Positions 13,705 through 25,700 of a DNA stretch of 64,000 bases are shown in pieces. The DNA lies in contig NC_092706.1 of the NCBI RefSeq assembly GCF_964275005.1, forward strand, positions 9,929,144-9,993,143, read 5' to 3'. Origin of the DNA: Diadema setosum. Lineage: Eukaryota; Echinodermata; Echinoidea; Diadematoida; Diadematidae. How positions within the stretch are numbered: the stretch's first letter is position 1; each line of letters begins with the position of its first letter. A model generated the notes under the pieces. It saw only the letters and a list, made by a program, of their open reading frames with translations. It did no database searches and was not told the origin of the DNA. The translations under genes were made by a program, and so were the position numbers.

Positions 13705-16700
13705 TCGCTGGGGTGACAAGACCTTGTATCTCAAATTTTGGTGAAAATGACTTTTTTGCATTAGTGGTCAAATAATCGGTTAAGTGATGTCCTGTCCAAA
13801 TCCCAGCTGTCTTACACCAAAAATGAAGCCACCACGGCATGTCAAAGGAATGGCTATCCCATTCAGTATAGTGCTTTGGCCGCCATGTTTTTTGGCTCTC
13901 CTGAACATTTGACATTTTTGAGATACGAGGTCTTGTCGCCCCAGCGACGATATGTATATTTAACAATAGCTAACGAACACAAAAGTACGCTTAATTCTTT
14001 GATGGGTAATCCAGCGCACGTGTATATTCCTTCTTTAGAAAGGAATTTATCGCCGGGTATTCTTGAATAAACTTCCTTTAAGAACATAAACAATTAATTG
14101 CTTTCCTCTGCTCTTTTCCAGGATTGTTTTGAATAACCATCGCTCTGTAAATACTCGAAAGAGCTACTATAGAATGTTGGCTTTGCTTTCTGTATTCATC
14201 TTATTTTTAAGGGAAATTTGTGTCCATACATTATTAAAAACTATATACATTTGCCTATGCTTTGAAGTCAAATTTGTGTTGAAAGGACGACGGGTGCAAC
14301 TTTTTCATGAATTTTACTATTCGAAAATGATATTTTTCTTTCAATGGCCGTTTATTATGCCTTTGCTTACAAATTTTGCTGTAACTTGAGAATGCTTCAA
14401 AATATTCTTCACATATATGTCGTGCACTTTATGCAGAAGGAAGGACATGCATATTGAGCTTTTTGAAATTATGGGCTTTAGTTTTTGAGTTATTGACAAC
14501 TAAATTCTGATTGGGTAATACTGGTTGCCATGGCAACAGGGAAAACTTTTTTAATGAAAATCAATAAAAAAAAGTGTGTGTGTTTTTTATTGCATCTATA
14601 AGATAAAAAAAAAAACAATGTTTGCAGCAGCAGGAGGCATTTTTGGGGTTACCAGTCACCTTTAGGCATCCGGTTACCATGGTGACCATGCACAATATTA
14701 TAACTTACAATGAATCCCACTGTATGGATGACATCTCTAGCAACATGTACATATGTAGTTTTATGCAGTTTTGATGAATTCTTCATGAAATAAATGCAAA
14801 AACTGTGTGAGTTTGTCGTTTTCAGTGCCCCAAATAGCGACAAGCGTTTACCGACCCTAGTCTTAATTTCCAGCCGTTTTTTCGTCTTTATTTCTCTGAG
14901 TTGCAGCTTGTGCATTATGCAGAAGCCCGCTGTATATATTGCGCTAAGTGGAGTGAGAGCACACACCCAGTGATTGCGATTCGGTCGTCACAATCACCGG
15001 GTATGCGCTCTCACTCGGCTTGCTTGAACTCTTGAAATAAAGACGAAATAAAAACGGCTAGAAACTATGCTACACCGAACCCAGCTTGGCGTGAAAAGTT
15101 AGTTTGCAGGCAAAACCCTTGTTTATCGAAGAAAAAGTATATGCGCGCTAAGACTACTACACGCAGCACTGGCACTGGCGCCTGTAGCAGCGCTAGTGGT
15201 GCGTGTAATAGTCTTGGCGTGCGCAGACTCTTTTACGTTTGTTCCAACAAATCATGATGAAAAGTGGCCAGTAAAATTCTACTTACACCACAATTTGGAA
15301 CCACATACTACCTGGGGATGTTCATAGAGGTCCCATCTACCACCTTGTCTGGTCAAACCTTTTCTGCGGGGTGGGTTGAACGAACTCCTTAATTAAGCCT
15401 CTTACAGGAATTAGCGCCTTGACTAAACCTATGTAGGCAGTGTTCTCTTTCTCGGACTCTGGTCAAGAATTTGCTCTGAACAATATTTCATGAAAATTGG
15501 AATCATGTCTTGGAATAAAAGAAGCATGAACATGTCATGTCAATAAAGCACTTGGTCTGTTTGTAAACCTGTCCCATTCTTATGATTCATAATATTTTTG
15601 TACACATATTGTCAGTTTTTATGTCACAAAATGTCCCAACAAAATACTGTTTGTGTGAATAAGATTGTGGTAATAAAGTTAAGGCTTCCAGTTGTAAGAG
15701 CGAACAATCAACGTTGTTTGATGTTAAAGGTGTGATCTTCTGCTATACATGTATGATATGTACTTTATGTCAACACTTGTTTACAGGTGATTATAGTCTA
15801 CTTTAGATGTAACTTACATGATTTTCTTTGTGTTCTTGAAGTGTCATGAAGAAATGTACAATGAAATGATACAGGCATAATACATCTGAAACATGTTTCA
15901 TACTATGGTTAACTCTCACACAGGCCCTACAGAAAACTTGCAACAAATTACGACTGGAAAGGGACATGGCCCTTGATGCAGAGTACCAGGCCCTGGAAAG
16001 AGCTGCAACATTCGAGCATGACAGGAATAAAGTGCAGAGACAGTTCAAGGTTAGGATTTGGAACAGTCTGCAAGTCTTCAGTTCTGTTCTGTTGAGATAT
16101 AATCACTGTAGGCTTAATCCGTTAACCACCTAAATGTAGTCTTAATTGGACATCTCGTACTAACGCATCTTCAAGAACTCTATGAATAGTAGATTGACAT
16201 CTGTACGTTATTTCAGTGATATGAATATATCTTGCAGCTATCTCCATGGCCAGTGGCTGCTCATTATAGAGATGGCTGATAGTAGTCTGCAGATCATACT
16301 AATATCAGTGCAGTTTAGTGATGATGCTCAAGATACAGTCTCTTACCCAACTAAATTGTAGGCATTCCAACAGGAGATTAAAATCATTGACCATACCATT
16401 GTGGTAGGAACAACATATCTACAGAGGACTAGACCTATTGACTCGTGTCAAGCTACTTTTAAAATTTTAAGAATGAGGAAAAGATGATATCATTAGTCAA
16501 ACAGTTTCTTCAGTCTTGTGGTATAAATCATAAAAGTTTTGATTCCTGATCGCGAGTCAAAATGGGGCTGAACTCACAATCTCTTCCTGATGCTTTATGT
16601 TTCCAAGTTATGTAAAAGTTTTGATTTTCAGATCCTTGGTATGATTTCTTATTCAAAACAAGGAACACACTGAAGACAATATATAACAAGTGTTCTTTCT

Positions 16701-19700
16701 TAAATTAAGAATATTTCATTTGATGCAAAGTTTACTTAGGTTGTGATTCATAACCTTTAGAGGAAAGTATCGTATGAAACATACTACAGTTAAACTCGCC
16801 TAAGTCGACGTCGCATATGTCGAATAATCGCGTAAGTCGATGATTTTAAAAAGTCCCGATTTTTCCCCATTGACTTACGTGTATTAATTCACTCACAAGT
16901 CGAATTTTGTAAGTCGAATACTCACCTAAGTCAATGAAATTCCAAGAACACTTTCACGGAAAAACCATTGAATTCACTGTGTCTAAGTCGAATAAGATTT
17001 TATCGTGTAATAAATCACTGTCATTTATTATTCATTATTTATTACTCATTATTATTTTGTTTGTCAGATGAGTTTGAGGCGACAAAAAAAATGATCTAAA
17101 GTATCAAAATTCAAAGCGATCACACCGCATGCGATCGTTGAACTCTCTTCGTGTTTGGAGGTCCGCTGGTACAGCCCTGTCAGCTGTCGCGCTACGTACG
17201 TACGGACGTACAGCGACTGGGCTGTGTATTGCTCCACTCGCAGTAAGGCGTTCGTACAGTACACATGCGTTCATTTACATGTACAGTATAGTATTGAGCC
17301 TTGCAGTGTAGCTTGGCATTTGCAGCACTGTGCAGTGGAGTGGTATGGATGAAGCTGCTGAGTTTTCAAAGCGGAAAGTAGGGGGGAAGTTACGGGCACA
17401 GGATAATCAGAATTGCACCTCTACACGCATTTCAAGCCACGGTATGGTAACCTGGAATCAATCACTGCTCAAATGTCGTTCATATTCACTTCCCCAAGGT
17501 TTAACAAGGGTGTAAAGTAATCGGACCTGTGCCAATACTAATGCACTGTCCATACAAAGTTAGCCGGGGCCCTGCCGGGCGACCCGTGCTGTGGCACACC
17601 GCTCCAGCTCTCGGCTTCAGAGTAGACAACATACATGTACATCATACATAATGTACGTGTGGTGTAACTGTAAGTCGATTTTTTTTTTACTTACGCACAA
17701 GTCGAAAATCGCCTAAGTCGATGTGTTTTGCTCACTCCCGAGAAGATCGACTTATGCGAGTTTAACTGTAGATGGTGCAACTTTAGGTGAAGAGTGTGAT
17801 GATTGCTTTCTCCCCTTGCAGCTGTTCCGTGAGAGCAAGGAGAGTGAGATAAGAGACCTGCTGCGAATCCGCCAGGACATGGAAGCGCCCCTGCTCTGGG
17901 CCAAGCCGGGGGAGATTCCGCCAGAAGACGCAGGAATGCACAACGGCACTGGGGACCAAGGTATGTTCCCCTTCTGCTTGTCGGAGGGGGCAGACTGATT
18001 GACTTTGTGGGAACACCTGCAAGTGAAGACCTTTGTCACAAAAAAACTCCATTCGTGTTAAGTTGAAAAGTTTACCAAGAAAGCTGCTAAGAAACAAAGA
18101 CAGCAATAAGAAAATGTGGAATATTTTGAATCATGACTTCAAGAATATTTCTTGTCATGTTACAAGTAGATATCACTGGAAGATTTTTATTTCGCTCTAT
18201 CTGATGATGCACTGATTGACTTTGTGGGAACACCTGCAAGTGAAGACCTTTGTCACAAAAAAACTCCATTCGTGTTAAGTTGAAAAGTTTACCAAGAAAG
18301 CTGCTAAGAAACAAAGACAGCAATAAGAAAATGTGGAATATTTTGAATCATGACTTCAAGAATATTTCTTGTCATGTTACAAGTAGATATCACTGGAAGA
18401 TTTTTATTTCGCTCTATCTGATGATGCACTTCCTTTAAAGTGCCAATGCTAGGCCATTTTGAGATAAAACTCTTTTATAAAATATTCATGTTAAAAGAAA
18501 AAAAAAATCAATTTTATATGCCCTCACCCTTTCCAAATGAGCATCAGTAAGCAAGAGAAGGTGAATTAGTCCCCCTCCCCCCCCCCCAAAAAAAAAAGAA
18601 GACACAAATCACAAATCCTTGTAAATATAAGTCAGTAGATGAGAGAATGAATATTGATAGCAAACAGATACATTTTGTATTTTCTCGTAGCTTCTTATCT
18701 TTTTTTATCATTATTATTTCCTAGTTTTGTTTTTTTTTTTGCAGTACAAGTTTGAAAGTGTGAAACACAGTGTCACAATGTGGTTTTACAATATGACATA
18801 TAATTGCAGTTGAAAAAGAAATTTTCAGCAAATTTTGCAAGGAACAGCTCTTTAAGGACATGTTAACAGGTGGAACATGGTAAACCTTGTACAGATTCAA
18901 ATCCAACTGACTTTAGTGATGTGCTTTCTGTGAATAAAGTGAGGATGAAGGAGCTATAATTATTCCGATAAAATAATACAACACACATACACACACAAGT
19001 GACCTAACAAGAGGTATTGCGGGACTTAATTATTACAATGAGTTAACTACCAAGATGATGTCAGTTAGAATTAGTTAATTGGGTAAGTGAGTGGGTTCCA
19101 ATCTCACTTTATAGTGACCAGTTGATTGACCTTGATTACATCTTGCCTCATTACAGTGTTATAGTGGATAGCAATAATCTGAAGTTGTTGACATGGCTGC
19201 CAGTGATGCTCTGGGCAAATGGTTTGCAAAAAGATGTATGAATAAAAGGGTGTGTGCATGCAGACTCATCACTGCATCCACTGACGTACTTGTCATTTCT
19301 TGATAATGATTGCAAATTACACATGTAGTTTAACTGCTGTTGCGCTTTCCTACATGTATGTGAAGGCAATCCTGGTGACTGGTGGACAGCGCTGGAAAGT
19401 GAGCCCTCGCTTGGCAGCATGTCGCAGCTCCAGCCGCTGTGGAACCGTGACGCAGCTCTCTATGCCTACGACGCTGACGGCACTTCAAGCAGCGATGGAC
19501 GAGGTGGGTGTGATGAGTCGTAAATCTCCATGACTTTCGATAATTCAAGTACACCGTTTCTGAAAGGTGTACTCATTTTGAAGAGTCACAGTCATTTTTT
19601 TTTTTTGTGATAAATTTCTTGTAAAGTCCATGTTTTCTCTGTCATGGCCTTGTGGTTTAAGTGTTTGTAGAGGGTAGCTGCTACAATTACTCCATGTTTC

Positions 19701-22700
19701 ATGCTGCTTTGTTTTACTGAGAGTTTATACCAATAAACGTAAATATTTGTCGGGTTCACTAGTAAATGGGAAGAACAATGTGAGGTGTTTCAGAACCTTT
19801 AAATGAATACTGAGGTGATTGTCTTATCACATTCAGCCTTTGACACAAATTCAAGGAAAAGATGTTGACTTTCAGGAATAGTCCCTTCATCTTTCACTAA
19901 GGTTCTTAGCTATCATACCAGGAAAGTAACAAGACCTGAGAATGCTTTTCCATGCCATATATCCTTTTTTTTTAGTTGGGTATATTATTATCTAGCCAAA
20001 GCTCATTATAAGAAAGAAAGTAGTGGATGCTACTGCTGTGGAAACTAACCCTGAACGTATCACTTACCAAGACTTTTGCTTGTGTCTCTTTTTTTCAGGT
20101 GAGATGGGTGGTATTGCTTCATCGGCGCTGAACCAGATGCTTAGCAGCCTGTCTACGCCTGCTCAGTTCAATGTGATAAGAGTCTACATCTGCGCTCCCC
20201 AAGACATGCAGGAAGAGGCTTCAACACTGCAAAAGGTAGTGACAGCATTGTTGTTGTTGTTGTTCTTTTTGTTGTTGTTGTTGTTGTTGTTGTCGTCGTC
20301 GTCGTCGTCGTCGTTGTTGTTGTTTGAAAGTAAGTGGTGATGATGTATCAGAGGGCACTATGGAGATATATGTGTGCACAGTGTTTAGGAAACTGATCTT
20401 TAGAAGGACACATATACAGCTCATCATGGGTTATTAAATTTGAAAATGTTGCCCACTGGTATGAGAAGACAATGGTATGAGCATAAATTGAATGAAACTC
20501 AGTGATGTAATAAACATTAGAAATTTGGAAGATATGCAGAAATCTGGCTGTAGTGTGTAAAGTGGAGCATTGTTTCACATACACTGTGTGTATTTTTCAT
20601 GCATGTTTAGTTATTCTTTTCATCAGCATTATTATTGCCTTAGTCACGATTATCATCATTGTTATACCATGGCAATTGATAAATTTGTACAGGACTACAC
20701 CAGTCAGCTGAGGGCCATTGGTGACAAGGAGGGTCGCTTTGTGCTGTTGGTTCACCTGACCTTTGACCCCGAGTCAGCGGCGACGTCCCTCCTGGATGAG
20801 GACCTTGTGAGGATGCACGCCGTGCGCCAGAAGGAAGTGGAAAACTGCACCGTCTTTGTTAACTTCCTGGGTCAAACCATCGACAGGTTAGTAAGGGGTC
20901 GCTCACAATGGTTGTATATGTTAACAATGACACCTTGAATTCATCCAGGCAGTGTGATGAGATTGATTAGTTGTTGATTGTGTTGCAGTGTTTGATATCA
21001 CTGGGAGAGTTTCACATATGTATGCACCCAAAACTTTGAAAATCATTTTTCTATTTATCTAGCTAGCATTGTTACATTGATTGATTGATTTGATTTGATT
21101 TGATTTGATTTGATTTGATTTGATTTCTGTTTTTTTTTTTCATTCATAAATGAAATACAAAGTCAATTGAAGGAACTAATTGAGTACAGTATAATTTGAA
21201 CCTGACAGTTAAAACCGATAAATGGTTAATTCAAATATCCAATGCAAAATGAAAACAAAGAGGCATTATTTTATGCATATACTTATGCAAGCATAGGATC
21301 ATGTATGTCTGTCATTCAAAGACAAATTAAGCAACTCTGAATGTAACAGAAATACAGAAGACCGTCATCATAAACAAATGCTCGACGAGGACAATGGCGT
21401 CAGACAAACAAGTGAAAAAGAAACATGAAAAAGAAACAAATGAAAAAGAAACATTGTGACAACCACATGATTTCTTCTTGAAATGCACTGTATGCAGTGG
21501 CCAGCTTGCCTGTACTTATGATCATTCTTCATTTCCAACATTTCATGTGTTAGTAGAAAACTAGAAATGTCGCTTTGGCGACTGGTATGCCTCCGCCATA
21601 ATGCATGATTTTCCCAATAGGTCTAGATAGTACATGTGGACAATGTGTGATTACATTTTCACAAAATTGGCAAAATATTGAAATGACAAGTTTGTCACAA
21701 ATGTGTTGAATGTTCACCTTCCTTGACCTAGGTTTAATTGGATGAATAGGAGAGCATGTATCTAGGGATTTAAGGACTTTAACTTGACTTTGACCCATTC
21801 ATACATTTAGGCATTGAGTAATTTTCAAGGTACAGGTGTGGAGAAAAAGTGCAATTTCTGAATTGAATAGTAAATTGTTACCATTTTCATCTGGCCCTTG
21901 ACCCTAAAATTCACTTTCAGGTAGAACATGCATAATATGTACTAAGTTTCAAGATAACTTGAGCCACTTCGAGATATGGAGGAAAAAGTTAGTTCAGCAC
22001 TTTCACTTGATCTTTGACCTTTTGACCTTTGAGGCAAAAAAAGAAGAAAAAAAAAACTTTCCAGAGAAATTCTATTAGGTTACACATGCATACACCAAGT
22101 GTAAAAAAATAATAACCCTGCTGGCATTGCATAAATATGAGGGAAATGGTAAAATTTTGAAGTGTTGCACTTGACCTTTGACCCCTGACCTTTGACCCCA
22201 TGAACCCTACATTCTCTAGATAATCACTTCCAGTCAGTACGTGTATATACTATGTTCCATGAAGATACCTTGAACAATTTTCCAAGGCACGGAGAAAAAA
22301 AAAGAAGTTTTGATATTTTTACTTGACCTTTTGACCTTTGACCTTTGACCTCATGACCCAAACTTTCACCAGAGAATCTTAATTGGGTAATACATGTATA
22401 CACTAAGTTTCAAGAAAATATCTTCAGGCATTCAATAGATATGGTGGAAAAAGTGAAATTTTATGTATTTGACCTTGACCTTTTGACCTTTGACCTTGAG
22501 CATGTGCACCCAAAAGTTGATAGGCACAACTTCACCCCCTAATACACATACATGCCAAGTTTCATTAGGATACCTCAACAGGTTTTGATAGTTACCTTGT
22601 CCACAAAATTCATTACGGACGGACAGACAACCCGAAAACATAATGCCTCCGGCACCACTTTGTGGCGGAGGCATAAAAAAAAGAAGAACAGGAAAACTGA

Positions 22701-25700
22701 AATGATTAGATCATTCAGTACACATGTTTGATGGCATTACAGTTTAGTGAGAAAGAAATACTGATTACTGTAATATGCAAATTGGAGCTGATTTTTATTG
22801 TGAAGGAGTTCTTCTCCAGAAATGACACAACATTTTTGCAGTTTTATGATGTAATGATAGAATTTTTTTTTTTTTTTTTCCGGAACAGCTCTTCAAAGAT
22901 GATACAGATTTTCATCAGATACAACGTGTCAATGACATATTCACAGCATCCCTTGTTGCAAATTCCTTGTTCTCATTTTCTCCCATAAATATTATAAAAA
23001 AAAATGACAGGTTTACCGTTGAGGAGGTGGAATTGGGCCATTTACATGAACCGGGATCCAAGCCTGCCATATTCTGCTTCAACAGAAGCAAACAGAGGTT
23101 GGTCTTAGAAATTGGTCCATACCTTAATTATAGTAATAATGATGGTCATGATCATGGTTACAATGGTGATGATGATGATGATGATGATGATGATGTTGAT
23201 GATGATGATGATGTTTTAACTGATGAAGATGATGATGATAATGACAAAAAAGATAATAAACGTTTGTGATAATGATTTTTTTAATGATTATAATAAGGGA
23301 AAAAAACTTGAAAGAAGACTAGAAAAGAAGAAATAGACAAACAAGAAGAAAAACAATATGATGAAAATAAAGAAGAATATTGATGATAAGGATTATAGTG
23401 ATAATGATAGTAATACCAGCAAAGAAGATGGACAAGGACAGTGCCTGCCAGTACTGCTTAAAATCCAAGACATCTTTCCAAAAAAAAAAAGAAAAGAAAA
23501 AAGCCAGCTAAATATAGATAGGATGCTTGTCATGCACATCAGAATATATAAAGGGTTTGATGAAAACATGAAAATACTGTGCTTTTAGTTTTGCTCCTGC
23601 TACTGCTAGAAAAGAATGGAATTTCCTCTGAATGATTTTCCCATGCTTTCTCTTTATAGGTCGGCACATTTTGAAGAGGGTTCCGAGGAACTGAAGATGC
23701 GGATCAGAAACAGCGGGAGTGCCAAAATAATTGAAGATGGCGACAGTCCGAAGGACAGGGTGGATCAAGTTTACCAAGAGCTAGAGAAAATCATCAAGCT
23801 GGTGAGAAAATAGTTTCTTTCTTCAGTCCATTGCACATATCAGGATGTTTATAGAAGTACTATCTTGTACTATTACTGTCTTGAGGAGATCCCTTAAAAG
23901 TTAATGTGTACCTTTTGCAACCCCGATTCCTTTCATAAGCTCATTTCAGCTGGCATATTGTATAGGTAGGTAATTCAGACTTTTCCTCAGAATTATAAAA
24001 GTGGAACTTTGTTTATGATGGTTGGGGAGTAAATACTGTAGATTTCCTGTGAATTTATTCAACCCTGAAAAAGTTCCACCCCTTATTCTCGGTATAAAAG
24101 TGGATTGCATTCTCAAGTGATGTGGAGTTGCAAAGTAGTTTGTCATTTGTGTTTTTATGCCTCCGCCACGAAGTGGTGCCGGAGGCATTATGTTTTCGGA
24201 TTGTCCGTCCGTCCGTCCTTCCGTCCGTCCGTAATGAATTTTGTGGACAAGGTAACTATCAAAACCTGTTGAGGTATCCTAATGAAACTTGGCATGTATG
24301 TGTATTAGGGGGTGAAGTTGTGCCTATCAACTTTCGGGTGCACATGCTCAAGGTCAAAGGTCAAAAGGTCAAGGTCAAATACATAAAATTTCACTATTTC
24401 CACCATATCTATTGAATGCCTGAAGATATTTTCTTGAAACTTAGTGTATACATGTATTACCCAATTAAGATTCTCTGGTGAAAGTTTGGGTCATGAGGTC
24501 AAAGGTCAAAGGTCAAAAGGTCAGGGTCAAATGCATAAAATTTCACTATTTCCACCATATCTATTGAATGCCTGAAGATATTTTCTTGAAACTTAGTGTA
24601 TACATGTATTGCCCAATTAAGATTCTCTGGTGAAAGTTTGGGTCATGAGGTCAAAGGTCAAAGGTCAAAAGGTCAAGTAAAAATATTAAAACTTCTTTTT
24701 TTTCTCCATACCTTGGAAAATTGTTCAAGGTATCTTCATGGAACATAGTATATACATACTGACTGGAAGTGATTATCTAGAGAATGTAGGGTTCATGGGG
24801 TCAAAGGTCAGGGGTCAAAGGTCAAGTGCAACACTTCAAAATTTTACTATTTCCCTCCTATCATGCAATGCCAGCAGGGTTATTTTTTTTTAACACTTGG
24901 TGTATGCATACATGTGTAACCTAATAGAAATTCTCAGGAAAGTTTTTTTTTTCTTCTTTTTTTGCCTCAAAGGTCAAAAGGTCAAAGATCAAGTGAAAGT
25001 GCTGAACTAACTTTTTCCTCCATATCTCGGAAGTGGCTCAAGTTATCTTGAAACATAGTACATATTATGCATGTTCTACCTGAAAGTGATTATCTTATGA
25101 ATTTTAGGGTCAAGGGCCAGATGAAAATGGTAACAATTTACTATTCAATTCAGAAATTGCACTTTTTCTCCACACCTGTACCTTGAAAATTACTCAATGC
25201 CTAAATGTATGAATGGGTCAAAGTCGAGTTAAAGTCCTTAAATTTTATTCATCCAATTAAACCTATGTCAAGGAAGGTGAACATTCAACACATTTGTGAC
25301 AAACTTGTCATTTCAATATTTTGCCAATTTTGTGAAAATGTAATCACACATTGTCCACATGTACTATCTAGACCTATTGGGAAAATCATGCATTGTGGCG
25401 GAGGCATACCAGTCGCCAAAGCGACATTTCTAGTTTACAACTCTGAGGTGTGTCACCGTAAGATTTACGTGTTGGGCTCCTTGCCCGAGACCTCCCACCC
25501 TCTCCTTTGTTTTCTTTGTTCTGTGTACCAGCCTGTCCCCTACTGTTCTTGTTGTGTGAAGTCCTTATATATGATTGCTTTCCCTGCCTGTTTGTCATTT
25601 TGTCCCTGACGAAGATCCCACCAGGATCGAAAGCTCAGGCCCCTTTTGACTCCATTGGCTTGCCACTATTGGATAAGCAGTTTTCAGCAGCTTTTTTTGC

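Larger units (their letters stand above)
12690..15395. mobile_element. Long foldback (inverted-repeat) element in NPHP3 intron 1
   Basis: The left arm (about 12690-13465) reappears as its reverse complement in the right arm (about 14635-15395). Shared landmarks include cgttcaacccaccccgcaga, ccactagcgctgctacaggc, gcctgcaaactaacttttca, agactagggtcggtaa and ccatggtaaccggatgcct. The arms are about 760 bp each with moderate divergence and small gaps, around a ~1.17-kb centre. The arms themselves contain shorter palindromes. No transposase is visible, so it looks non-autonomous. Confidence 0.8.
12194..17960 (+). other. NPHP3: NPHP3 exons 1-3: myristoylated N-terminus and coiled coil
   Basis: Exon 1 (residues 1-105) starts MGTGSS, with Gly2 and Ser6 as in N-myristoylation sites. 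An acidic run (NDGDDDD) and a basic Arg/Ser-rich stretch follow. From about residue 60 charged heptads begin and run through exon 2 ([20 protein letters not shown], the family's most conserved coiled-coil stretch) and into exon 3 ([17 protein letters not shown]). In human NPHP3 the lipidated N-terminus binds UNC119 and is needed for ciliary entry. The conserved start suggests the same here, which is inference. Intron 1 (3.4 kb) and intron 2 (1.8 kb) are largely transposon. Confidence 0.93.

Noticed and set aside
22967-23269. Asp-rich open frame after exon 7
   Set aside because: Only its first part overlaps exon 7; the rest is the (GAT)n repeat.
25590-25700. Penelope-type tail (gacgaag...gatcgaaagctcagg)
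   Set aside because: Some resemblance to retroelement 3' tails, but no coding part adjoins it, so I cannot support a family call.
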